64,000 nt of DNA from Spraguea lophii. Taxonomy: Eukaryota > Microsporidia > Spragueidae. The translations under genes and the position numbers were made by a program. The stretch covers positions 62,001 to 126,000 of the forward strand of contig LDOQ01000303.1 of the NCBI GenBank assembly GCA_001887945.1. The letters are read 5' to 3'. The notes under the pieces were generated by a model. It ran no database searches. It had not been told where the DNA came from and saw only the letters and a list, made by a program, of their open reading frames with translations. Below are positions 22,467 to 32,500 of the stretch, piece by piece; the stretch's first letter is position 1; every line of letters starts with the position of its first letter.

Positions 22467-22853
22467 TTATATTAAACTTATAGAAATAACATTATCACCT
22501 CTTACAAGAATTTTTTTTATTTGTCTTTCTTTATATATAAGCTTCTGTTCTATACTGCTGTTTTTATTTTTTACTTTAAATATTTCTATAGCATTAATTA
22601 ATATTAAATTGAAATGTTTATCAAATTTAATAAGTGTTCCTATAAGTTTTTTATTAGATCGCAAATTTATTATTATTTTTTTATTTATATTTTCTTTAAG
22701 AGGTTGTAAAATATTTTCAGATATTATATTTTTATATTCTATAGTAGATGTAGGTTTGGTGGAATATCTTATTTTTTTGGAGTTTAAACCATTCGTATCA
22801 GTTTCTGGGCTGTTTTGTAAAGCGTGTTTCGTTATAGGGTGTTGTTCTTCCAT
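22467..22853 (-). CDS. SMD2: small nuclear ribonucleoprotein Sm D2
   Basis: Core spliceosomal Sm protein that helps form the heptameric ring on U snRNAs. Sm motif 1 spans about residues 53-86 (INLRSNKKLIGTLIKFDKHFN, NLILINAIEIF) and Sm motif 2 ends with ILVRGDNVISISLI, closely matching the FLRGDSVI of SmD2. NNKKLLG/AFDRHCN-like features favour D2 over other Sm/LSm proteins. The first ~37 residues are an extra, disordered N-terminus. CCC (CGCCCTTACAT) precedes the ATG. Its presence implies that a spliceosome is retained. Confidence 0.88.
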   Translation of the reverse strand: MEEQHPITKHALQNSPETDTNGLNSKKIRYSTKPTSTIEYKNIISENILQPLKENINKKIIINLRSNKKLIGTLIKFDKHFNLILINAIEIFKVKNKNSSIEQKLIYKERQIKKILVRGDNVISISLI

Positions 22854-22887
22854 ATGTAAGGGCGTGTGAAAATATAAAAAATAAAAA

Positions 22888-22959
22888 TGGTTCCACGGAG
22901 ATTCGAACTCCGATTGCCAGATTCAGAGTCTAGGGTGATAACCATTACACTATGGAACC
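22888..22959 (-). tRNA. tRNA-Gln (anticodon CTG)
   Basis: 72 nt on the minus strand. Acceptor GGTTCCA/TGGAACC with discriminator A. D arm with GGTTATC, anticodon loop CTCTGAA (anticodon CTG), T arm CGGAG-TTCGAAT-CTCCG. It ends in a T-run and lies 35 bp upstream of the SmD2 start, on the same strand, so the two genes are tightly packed. Confidence 0.94.
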
Positions 22960-23100
22960 TCAACTTACTATGGTTTGGTAATTATATTCTTTGATTATCA
23001 ATTCAATTTGTTGTCAAAACAGATCAAATTTAAAATATTGTTATTTTGATATAATAAATCTCCTTTAAATCAAAAGAAAAAAAATTTTAATTATGACCCT

Positions 23101-23937
23101 ATGTGTATAAATAAATTAAAGAAAAATCCATCAAAATTTGTTATAATAGGAGGAAATGGTGGTGTAGGTAAAACAACAATATCTTCTGCAATAGCATATA
23201 TGTTTTCTTCGTCCCATAATACATTATTAGCATCTATAGATCCAACACATAATCTATCATCTACATTTTCTTCAAATTTAGAAGATGTCACCATCTTCCC
23301 CTTTAACAAAACATTAAGTCTTTTAGAAATATCATTAAAAGAAATAACAATATCATTAGATCATGAATACCTACGCACAATTAGTAATATATCAGGAATA
23401 ACCGAAGCCATAGCTATCCACAAAATATATCAACATTGTAAAAATTATGAAACCATAGTATTAGATACTTCGGTATCTGCATTTGTCAAAGCATTAACAT
23501 TTCCCACACTATTCAACACCTTCCTTAACAAAAATAAATACATCCACGATAAACTATCCAAATATGCTTTATACACTACTGTGCTTAATACTTTAGATAC
23601 ACTTAGAGATGTAAAAAAAGAAACAAAATTTCTCTTAACACTAACACCAGCATATATATCTGTGTACAATACAAAAAACGATATAGAACTTTTGGATAAT
23701 TATGATATAGAAACCGATGGTATTATAATTAATAAAATCCTCAATAAAAAATATTCTGCTGAAGGATGTTCCAATTGCAATAATTTTATAAAAGTACAAA
23801 ATAAACATTTAAAAACAATAGATGATGAATTTGGCAAGAATATGGGTGTGGTAAAAATTTATAATAGAAATAAAGAAGAATTGAATATTGAGGATATTAA
23901 GGAAATAAGCAAACAAATTGATGAACAGATGAAATAA
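23101..23937 (+). CDS. GET3: Get3/ArsA-type ATPase (diverged)
   Basis: Family role: cytosolic dimeric ATPase that binds tail-anchored membrane proteins and delivers them to the ER (GET/TRC40 pathway). The P-loop is GGNGGVGKTT (residues 17-26), followed by IDPTHNLSSTF (47-57), equivalent to the DPAHNLSD switch. The zinc-binding CxxC that bridges Get3 dimers is present (CSNC, 223-226). Two oddities: the signature Lys of the deviant Walker A (GKGGVGKT) is Asn here, and switch II DTAPTGH is DTSVSAF. 278 aa versus about 350 in yeast, so the client-binding helical part is reduced. The start follows CCC (GACCCT). The DNA codes AAT at the Lys position. Confidence 0.85.
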   Translation: MCINKLKKNPSKFVIIGGNGGVGKTTISSAIAYMFSSSHNTLLASIDPTHNLSSTFSSNLEDVTIFPFNKTLSLLEISLKEITISLDHEYLRTISNISGITEAIAIHKIYQHCKNYETIVLDTSVSAFVKALTFPTLFNTFLNKNKYIHDKLSKYALYTTVLNTLDTLRDVKKETKFLLTLTPAYISVYNTKNDIELLDNYDIETDGIIINKILNKKYSAEGCSNCNNFIKVQNKHLKTIDDEFGKNMGVVKIYNRNKEELNIEDIKEISKQIDEQMK

Positions 23938-24610
23938 AATTATTTTAAAAAATATTTCGATAATTGCTAAATGTTTTTTAAAAAGAATAAAAATTATTAA
24001 AATATCTTTTAAAGTATTATTATTTTATTTTCTTTAAAGAATATCAGTATGATAAATATTAATATAGTTATTTGAGAATGTAAAACTCAAAAAATATGTT
24101 GTTACAAATAAATCTTAGATTGAATCTCTCAACTATAAAAGTTTTCAAAAACAAACGAAACTAAATCAGAAAAAAAAGGTAAGTAGAAAATAAATTATAT
24201 ATATTAAATAAAATAAAATTCTATAGATCAATTAAAACATATATACTTAGAAACAATATTTAATTAATATAATTAAAATCCTAATATTAATTTATAACTC
24301 AAATGATATTATATCAAGATTGAATTAAAATTATAATGAAGGTTAGAAGATATAAATAGATTATTCATACATATTTAACATTTTAGAATATAACTTAAAA
24401 TAAAGTTAATGTATATACATATTAATATATTTAGTATAATTATAATACATGATAGAAGAAAGTTTTATCTTTATAATAAGATACAAATATTTTTATAATT
24501 ATTATTTAATAATTACTATTATTCTTATCATTACATAATCATATATAAATTATATATTAATATTACTATTATATACTATATTATAATTTTATATATAATT
24601 ACATACCCTT
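23938..24610. other. intergenic
   Basis: AT-rich spacer. The last bases contain TACCCTT before the next start. No other feature. Confidence 0.5.
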
Positions 24611-26026
24611 ATGTATAATTTTACACTTGATAATATAAATAATATAATATTATCTAATAATTATAAAACAGATATTATAATAAAATATCTTCTATCATTA
24701 AAAGATCCATATATTATTTTATCAAAAATAAATCTATTATTAAAAATAAAAATGAAAAAGAATAAATATACAATATATAATTTATTGAAAATAGAATCTA
24801 TAAATCAAATAAATGAAATATTAAATAATATATTTTATACTATAGTAACAATTAAGAAATATAATAATATAATATTAAATAATAATAATATATTAAATAA
24901 TAATATAATATCAAATAATAATATAATATCAAATAATAATATATTAAATATATATAATATTATAAAAGATTGTATTAGTATAATAGATAATGATAATATA
25001 TCATATATTATAGTATCATATATATTTAATAATATATATATATCAATAGATAGATTCTTAGAAATAATAAAATATATTCTTAATAAAGAAGAATATAAAG
25101 AGAATATAAATTTCTTTAGTGATAGCACAGATAATAGTAATGGTATAAGTGATATAGATGATGGTGGTAGTGGTATGAGTGATGTAGATGATAATAGTAA
25201 TATGAGTGATATAGATGATATAAATGATAATAGTAATATGAGTGAGAACGGTGAGAATAGTAATATAGATGATATAAATGAGAATAGTTATATGAGTGAG
25301 AATAATGAGAATAATGATATAAACGAAGATAGTAACATAAATGATATAACAGATAACAGTGATAATAGTAATATAAATAATAATATAGAATCTTCAGATG
25401 AATATAAAAAAGAAATAACAGAACCAGAAAACAATGAAGATAATACAAGTATATCAGAAAGTAATGATAACAGTGATAATAATAGTAATGACAGTAATGA
25501 TAGTAATAGTGATAATGACAGTAATGATAGTAATGATAATTATTTAATCTTAAATCTTAATAATAATAATAATAACAATTATATTTATACTAACAATAAT
25601 AATAATTATACTACAAATAATAAAATAATAAAGATTCTTAAAAAAATAATAGAAGATAATGAAAATATAAATTATATAGATTATAGTATATTTTATATTT
25701 TAATAAATAATAATTATAATTATAATAGTAATAATAGAGATACTAATAATATTGATAATAATAGAAATAATAAAGATAATAGAAATAATAAGAATAATAA
25801 TAATTTATATGTTATTATTGATTTATTAGAATTATATTTAAGTAAGATAGATGATAGATATATAAATGTGATTATTAAACCATCTAATGAATATTATAAT
25901 ATTACAATAAAAGAATATGAATATTATAAATTTATTATAAAATATAGAAATAATATATTTAAAGATAATATTTATATAACAAATAAATATTTATATGATT
26001 ATATTATTACAACCATAGGATTATAG
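24611..26026 (+). CDS. hypothetical Asn-rich protein with acidic repeats (471 aa)
   Basis: Not recognised. The N-terminal ~170 residues and C-terminal ~150 residues are hydrophobic/helical with a non-random pattern (KYLLSLKDPYIILSKINLLL). Between them is a ~170-residue acidic low-complexity region built of Ser-Asp-Asn units (repeats of SNMSDIDD, NENSYMSENNENN, SNDSND). Poly-Asn runs interrupt both ends. The ATG has CCC upstream (TACCCTT). No signal peptide. The flanking helical parts could be a HEAT/ARM-like or nucleolar protein, but nothing decides it. Reverse-strand open frames here are low-complexity shadows. Confidence 0.75.
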   Translation: MYNFTLDNINNIILSNNYKTDIIIKYLLSLKDPYIILSKINLLLKIKMKKNKYTIYNLLKIESINQINEILNNIFYTIVTIKKYNNIILNNNNILNNNIISNNNIISNNNILNIYNIIKDCISIIDNDNISYIIVSYIFNNIYISIDRFLEIIKYILNKEEYKENINFFSDSTDNSNGISDIDDGGSGMSDVDDNSNMSDIDDINDNSNMSENGENSNIDDINENSYMSENNENNDINEDSNINDITDNSDNSNINNNIESSDEYKKEITEPENNEDNTSISESNDNSDNNSNDSNDSNSDNDSNDSNDNYLILNLNNNNNNNYIYTNNNNNYTTNNKIIKILKKIIEDNENINYIDYSIFYILINNNYNYNSNNRDTNNIDNNRNNKDNRNNKNNNNLYVIIDLLELYLSKIDDRYINVIIKPSNEYYNITIKEYEYYKFIIKYRNNIFKDNIYITNKYLYDYIITTIGL

Positions 26027-26215
26027 ATTATATTATTATTATTATATAGATATTATATTGTTGTATTATATTATAGATTATATTATTATTATTATATTAT
26101 TATTATATATAATTATAGATTATATTATTGTATGGAATTATAGATTATTATGGATATATTATTATTATAGATATTATATTGTTGTATTATTATATGGAAT
26201 CCAAAATAAATAAAA
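26027..26215. repeat. imperfect (ATT)n / ATAGATTATATT tandem repeat
   Basis: Downstream of the Asn-rich gene, repeated units of ATTATT and ATAGATTATATTATTATT, with periods of about 30-60 bp, fill most of this stretch. No coding potential. Confidence 0.7.
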
Positions 26216-26355
26216 ATATTTTAAAAAGAATGTAACTTTTTTATATAATACATATTATAGTAATTATAATAACATTATTTAATTATAATAACATTTATCA
26301 TAACCTCACCTAACCTATGCTAACCCTAATATAAAAATATTATTACTTATACGTA

Positions 26356-26787
26356 TTACAATTTATTTATATATTCTTCTATCTTTTGTATTATTTCTTC
26401 TGTATGCTGCCCATATTCCTTTATTTGCATGATATTACTATTGTTTATATTAAAGCTAAATACTGGTATATTTACATCTCTATTATATTCCTTATCTGTG
26501 AATATAGCTACTATTTGTTTATTATCTATATTATTACATTCTGCATTATCTACTATGACTGTGTATTGTATATTATTTATTTTTATTATTTCTTTTTCTT
26601 TTAATTTTTGAGAAAGTGTGGTATTTGTAATATTTCCTGTGGTAAGATATTTTTCTATATTACCTAGTGATAGTGGGTGGTTGAGTGATGATGGAATAAT
26701 AATATAATAGTTTGTTGTAGTGTTTTGTAAAAGTGGAAATATAAAAGAACAGTTTAGAGATGATGTGTAATATTTGGGTAGAAGCAT
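26356..26787 (-). CDS. hypothetical protein (143 aa)
   Basis: Not recognised. Starts at an ATG preceded by CACCCC (CCC signal). A compact mixed alpha/beta composition with few Asn runs, ending in an amphipathic helix (HTEEIIQKIEEYINKL), suggests a small globular cytosolic protein. No signal peptide or membrane segment. The CCC signal and non-repetitive sequence argue for a genuine gene. Converges with the preceding plus-strand gene. Confidence 0.68.
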   Translation of the reverse strand: MLLPKYYTSSLNCSFIFPLLQNTTTNYYIIIPSSLNHPLSLGNIEKYLTTGNITNTTLSQKLKEKEIIKINNIQYTVIVDNAECNNIDNKQIVAIFTDKEYNRDVNIPVFSFNINNSNIMQIKEYGQHTEEIIQKIEEYINKL

Positions 26788-27385
26788 ATTTGTTGGGGTG
26801 TTTTTATAAAAATAATAATTATTATAATATTTATTATTTATAATATTTTGATTATAATATTCTGATTATTCTGATTATAATATGTGTTTAGGAATTAAAG
26901 ATTATAATTAAAGTAATAGGTTGTAATTAGTTAAGAAACTTCTATAACTATAACTAAAATATAAATATTATTAATTATATTTTTAATATTGTTATAGGAT
27001 ATATCTTTACAATTAAAATATATTATAAATTATAATGACTAGTAATATTATAATATTTAAAGTAAGAATAGCTATTCTTTATCTTTCAATGGATGTAATA
27101 ATTAAATAATATGTAATACTTAATTATAAAATTATAATAAAAATAAAAGATTTAAAAGATATATAATAACCGTTATCTGAAAAAAAATAAAATAATAAAT
27201 ATATTAATTATAAAGATATTCTTTTTAAAATTATAATTTTATTTTTATTACAATTTACTTTTTTTTTCACCATCCTCTAAATTATCACCACTCTAAATCT
27301 TCTCTAGATCTAAATTATCACCACTTTATAAATCTTTTTATAAATTATTTCTATTTTTTATTTTTTTCACCTACCCTTAAAAAAA
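26788..27385. other. intergenic, divergent promoter region
   Basis: About 600 bp of AT-rich sequence between two divergent starts. TCTAAATTATCACCACTCTAAATC-like direct repeats occur near 27275-27335 (motif AAATTATCACCACT twice), just upstream of the eS24 gene. Confidence 0.5.
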
Positions 27386-27826
27386 ATGGTAAGTTCATTT
27401 TCTAATTTCCAGTCATTCTCTATAGAAATACTATCGCGTTACGACAATGAATTACTGCACCGCTCTGAAGTAGACCTTAACATATCTCATGAAAATGCCA
27501 TGACACCATCACGTTCTGATGTTGCACAAAAATTAGCACAATTATTTAACACTGGTGTTAACAATATAGTAATAAGAGGAACAAAAACATTTTTTGGTTC
27601 TGGAAATTCCAAAGTAAAAGTTAAAGTTTACAATAATATGGATCAGTTAAAGAAAATAGAACATTTTTGTGAACTTAAGAGAATAGCAGAAAAAAGTAAA
27701 ACTGAAATGCAATTAGTGGAGAAATTGCCAAGGAGGACACGCAAGGATAATAGGAAGAAGAGAAATAAAATGTGGGGTACGGAAAAGAGGAGAATGAAGA
27801 AAGCAGAAAAGAAAAATAGTAGGTAA
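27386..27826 (+). CDS. RPS24: 40S ribosomal protein eS24
   Basis: Small-subunit ribosomal protein. The family pattern is clear: an N-terminal beta strand region, then NISHENAMTPSRSDVAQKLAQLF (corresponding to [20 protein letters not shown]), IVIRGTKTFFGSGNSKVKVKVYNN (VFGFRTHFGGG..TGFGMIY) and MDQLKKIEH (LDYAKKNEPKH). The C-terminal tail is rich in Lys/Arg. 146 aa compared with about 133 usually; the extra is at the basic C-terminus. CTACCC precedes a run of A then the ATG. No intron. Forms a small cluster with eS30 downstream. Confidence 0.93.
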   Translation: MVSSFSNFQSFSIEILSRYDNELLHRSEVDLNISHENAMTPSRSDVAQKLAQLFNTGVNNIVIRGTKTFFGSGNSKVKVKVYNNMDQLKKIEHFCELKRIAEKSKTEMQLVEKLPRRTRKDNRKKRNKMWGTEKRRMKKAEKKNSR

Positions 27827-28205
27827 AAACATAATTAAAAGATTATGATACTAAAAATGTTTATTATATATTTTATATTTATATTATATTATATTATTGT
27901 TCTATGTTGTTTATTGTTGTTCTATGTGTATAGAGTGTAAAATAGAATATATTATTCTTTATAGAATATAATTTTTATATGTAAGTATAATGCTTATAAG
28001 TATATATTTTATTATATTATCTTTATTTTACTATATCACTATCATTATATTTTATTATATTATCTTATTATATCACTACACGTAAATATTATCATTATCA
28101 TACTATCACCATCATCATACCACCATCATACCATCACACTATCAAACATATTATCATATAATAATTTTACAAAAAAAATATTTTTTTAATTTTTACCCTC
28201 AACTT
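27827..28205. other. intergenic
   Basis: AT-rich spacer with a TATCACCATCATCATACCACCATC-like low-complexity patch near 28105-28140, upstream of the eS30 start. Confidence 0.5.
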
Positions 28206-28388
28206 ATGGCAAAAGCAATTTCACTTAACAAAGCAGGTAAAGTACGCGGTCAAACACCTAAAGTAGAAAAATCTGAAAAAGAAAAAGCATTAACAGGAAG
28301 AGCAGCATGGAGAGCAAAATTTAAAAGAAGACAGGAACTATTTACAGGTGTAGGAAAATTTAAATTTAATAAACAAGGAGATTTTTAA
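28206..28388 (+). CDS. RPS30: 40S ribosomal protein eS30
   Basis: Complete 60-residue eS30. The hallmark [13 protein letters not shown] (residues 10-22) and the basic middle [14 protein letters not shown] match the family. There is no ubiquitin-like FUBI fusion as found in animals; it starts directly at the mature protein, as in yeast. TTACCCTCAACTT places CCC close to the ATG. Confidence 0.93.
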   Translation: MAKAISLNKAGKVRGQTPKVEKSEKEKALTGRAAWRAKFKRRQELFTGVGKFKFNKQGDF

Positions 28389-28715
28389 AAGCGTACAATA
28401 ATAAGATTATAATAAGAGTGATTTAAAAAGTAAGAGTTAAAGTAATAAGTAATAATAAGATTGCAATAAAAAGTAAGATTTAAAAATAAATATTATTTTT
28501 ATTATTATAATATACATATGTAATATAATTTATACTCTTAATATTACCATTATTATATTTAATATTATTAACATTAATATCATTTACATCGTTATAAGCA
28601 TACTTATAAACATCCATTAACCATATTCTTAATCACATCCATTAAATCACCCAGCTAACCTAACCTAACCACATAACATAAAAATATCAATTATAAATAA
28701 TTATCACATTAACCC
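28389..28715. other. intergenic with CCTAA-type short repeat
   Basis: AT-rich spacer. AGCTAACCTAACCTAACC at about 28651-28668 is a short run of the telomere-like CCTAA unit. CCC abuts the next ATG. Confidence 0.55.
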
Positions 28716-29288
28716 ATGGCAAAAAAAATATCATCTGAAGAAAAGAAATCCATGCTTATAAATATCCTCTCACCCCAATATTCCTTCTACGACTCCAACG
28801 AATTAGAAAAAATAGCTATAAAACAAGCATATATCAACAGTATGAAAGTTAAAGATGTTATCAACGAGCTTGTATCCGATGATATACTCTGCAATGAAAA
28901 AATAGGAATAAAGAATATATATTACATACCATATAAAAGTTATAATATAGAACAAGCACAAATAGATTTAGAAGATATCAATAATAATATATTATCATTA
29001 GAAAATAATATCAATAATAATATACAACACAGACAAAATAGTTTAACGTATAATAATACCATAGAAACATTAGAACAGAAGATAAAAAATATACAACATA
29101 AAATATTACAATACAAAAATATTAAACACAGAAGAAATATTACACAAAATACTAACATAATAAAACATAATATTAATAAGATAGTAGATAATATTTATAA
29201 TATAATATATTATGTTAATAGAAATTATCATATAGATAGAACAGAGCTAAGTAAGAATTTTAATATAGAAGACATAGATTATGTTTAA
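28716..29288 (+). CDS. MND1: meiotic recombination protein Mnd1
   Basis: Partner of Hop2; the complex stimulates Dmc1/Rad51 strand exchange in meiosis. The N-terminal winged helix is clear: SSEEKKSMLINIL (compare LSLEEKRRRLLEIF), FYDSNELEKIAIKQ (DFFQLKELEKIAPK), VKDVINELVSDDILCNEKIG (VKEVLQSLVDDGLVDSEKIG), then YYIPYKS. A long coiled coil occupies about residues 85-150, as in the family. 190 aa compared with about 205-220. CCC directly adjoins the ATG. Its retention indicates a meiotic programme. Confidence 0.9.
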   Translation: MAKKISSEEKKSMLINILSPQYSFYDSNELEKIAIKQAYINSMKVKDVINELVSDDILCNEKIGIKNIYYIPYKSYNIEQAQIDLEDINNNILSLENNINNNIQHRQNSLTYNNTIETLEQKIKNIQHKILQYKNIKHRRNITQNTNIIKHNINKIVDNIYNIIYYVNRNYHIDRTELSKNFNIEDIDYV

Positions 29289-29545
29289 TATAAAGAATAA
29301 TGATAGTGGTTTTAAAGTGATAGTAGCGGGGTAAAGTAGTAGAAGTGAAAATGCTATAAAAAGTATAAGTGTATTGTTATTATTATATTTTAATAAAATA
29401 TTTATTATTACTCTATTGAATAATACTTTTAATAAATATTTATTATTCTTAATAAAATATTTATTATCACTCTTAATAAAATACTCATATATCACTCTTA
29501 ACACTACTACTCTTAATACTCATACTACTCACATATTAATATAAT

Positions 29546-32500
29546 TTATTGAATAATAAAATAAAATATATAATCCATTATCATATACATTAATATTATC
29601 AAAAATCTTTCTAAATAAAAATTATGAAATAAAAGATCATCTTTAAAACATACATTAATAATAAATAATATCATTAAATGTAAACTATTAACTATCACTA
29701 TTATATCATTGGTATGTGTAGTGGTATTAGCAGTAGTGATGGTAGTATGTGTATTAGTATTATTAATATTATCATACCTATCTCTCTCATTACTATTATC
29801 AATACATCTATCATCATACCTATAACACATATAATAACAATAATAAATATGTAATTTAAATACTATTAAAGAAAATATTATTAACATAGCAGTAATATAT
29901 TCTATAGGAGTATTAGAGAATAAGAATCCTATATCATAATTTATAGAACTAAAAATATAATTATAACCACTATAGAATATAGCTATAGTATTTAGAAGTA
30001 TAAAATATATTATATTTATATGTGTGTTAGTAGTATGATTAATAGTATGATTAGTATGTGTGTTAATAGTAATATATGTATTAGTATTATTACCACTCCT
30101 ACTATAAATCATACTACTACCACTTCTATTCATATCACATAGATTAATATAATAATAGTTAATATAAAATATAATATTGGTAGATAAAGGATATAAATAT
30201 GATAATAATATTTTATAATCATATATTATATTAGTGTATATAAATTCTTTTATCCTTAAAGTATCTTCTTTAGAAATATTATTTTTTAAAATAATTATTA
30301 TAATAGAATATAAAATATTTATATTCTTAGATAGAAGATTATCTATTATTCTTATTAACATATTAATTATAGTAATAGTTATATGGTTAGTATAGGTTAG
30401 GTTAGTATTATTATGGTTAGTAGTGGTAATATGATTGTTAATGGTGGTATCATTACTATCTATATCACGTATATCACTTATACCACTCTTACTACTATCA
30501 CTATATACACTCTTTATCTCTAAGTATAAATAAAATATCATAGATATAATATTTATATGTGTTATACTCTTATTATTAAATATTCTATATTTTATTACAT
30601 TATCTTTAAGTATTCGTATATTGGATATAATATAGAAATATATTATATTCTCTATTGGTATTATTATTATATTCATAATTGTATTAATATGGTTAGTAGT
30701 GGTTAGGTTGTTGATATTATTATTGGTTGTATTGTTAGTATTAGTAATTGTATTGTTAGTAGTATGAGTATTATTACTCTTATTATCATTATTACTATCT
30801 ATCACTATACTCTTATCCTTATTACTATCTATCACTATACGTATATTATTATATATGTTATATAATATAAATATAAAACTAAATATTATATCTTCATTGT
30901 TATAACAATAGAAACTATGATCTATCATAAAATATGATATAATAAATATTACTATAAAATATCTTATAGTTCTATTATTTATTTGATTTGTAATAGCATT
31001 GGTATTGATATTAGTAGTATTGGTATTGGTATGGTTGTTTGTAATAATATTATTCTTGTTATTATTATTATCATTTATACTAATATTAATATCACTTATA
31101 CTATCTATCACTATACCATTACTATCTATCTTATTATCACTTATCTTATTATTGTTATTACTTCTAAAGTATCTATTATAATTTATTATATTGATTATAA
31201 TAATTATAATTATTCCTAATAATATTTTAAAATAATTCATACCTACTAATTTATCTCTGATATATTCATTAAGAATATAATTTAATTCTATTAGTGATAT
31301 ATTCTTATTTAATTCTATATAATATTTATTATTATTAACATGATTGTTAGTGTTAATAGTATGATTGTTTGTAGTATGATTGTTAGTATAATTATTACCA
31401 TCTTTACATTTATTACTATTACCATTGTTAATCTTCTCTATGAGATTTAATTTATAATATAATTCTCTAAAGATATCATCATTTATTTCATAGATTGTAT
31501 TACCTACTGTATATTCAGGCAATCTTTTACCTATTAATGATAATATTGTAGGTAGAATATCTTCTTGGTGTATTATATCTATTTCTTTATTATTATTAGT
31601 GTTATTATTGTTATAAGTACTATTCTTAGTGTTATTCTTATTACCACTCTTATTATCATCTTGCTTATTATCATTATTATTATGATTAAAACCTTTAAAT
31701 CTTATCCATGATTGATCTAGATTATAATATTTAGAAATATATTTCTTTCTTATTTCATTAGGATATACTATTATTCTTTCTCCTTTGAGATTATATGAGT
31801 ATATATTATTATCTTTCTCTTGATTTATATTAATGTTAGTATCTATACTACTATTATTACCTATATCATTACTTTTATTTATATTATTATCTTTATATAC
31901 ACTCTTATCTATACTACTATTATTATCTATATTGCCATCTTTATTTATATTCTTATAATGCTTGTGTAATTTTTTACTAATGAATATACATGGTGTAGAT
32001 ACTTCTTCTACTGACTTACTTCCATGTTCTCCTTTGTCTGTTACCCCATGATCGGCTGTTATTACTAGTAGAGTATCATCATCTATATTCTTTGTTATTC
32101 TTTCTATTATATTATCATAATGCTTAAATGCATTAATAAATATTTTAGAATTAATATTTCCTTCGGTATGTCCTATGTTATCTAAATATAATAAATGTAT
32201 TATCAATGCATCTCTATTAGTATAACTAGTGTTATCATTGTTATTATTTTTATCGTTATTGGTATTTGTTTCATTGCTATTATCATCTATTTCATTGTTA
32301 TTATCACTACCATCTAGTCTATTATCATTATCATTATTATAATTTGAATACATTTTCTTTATCTGCTCTTCTATATCTTTTACAATATTTTTCTCTACAT
32401 TTAAATCTAAATATTTATCATACTGTGGCATATATCTGGGTATCTCTTTCTGTTTTTTACTTACTCTAAATAATTGTTCCCATGTATCATCACCTATAAA

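Noticed and set aside
25116..25448. antisense open frame rich in Tyr/His
   Set aside because: Shadow of the acidic repeat region of the 24611 gene.
30983..31219. plus-strand open frames inside the GPI transferase
   Set aside because: Ile-rich shadows of Asn-rich coding sequence; the same holds for 32266-32794 and 49586-50210.
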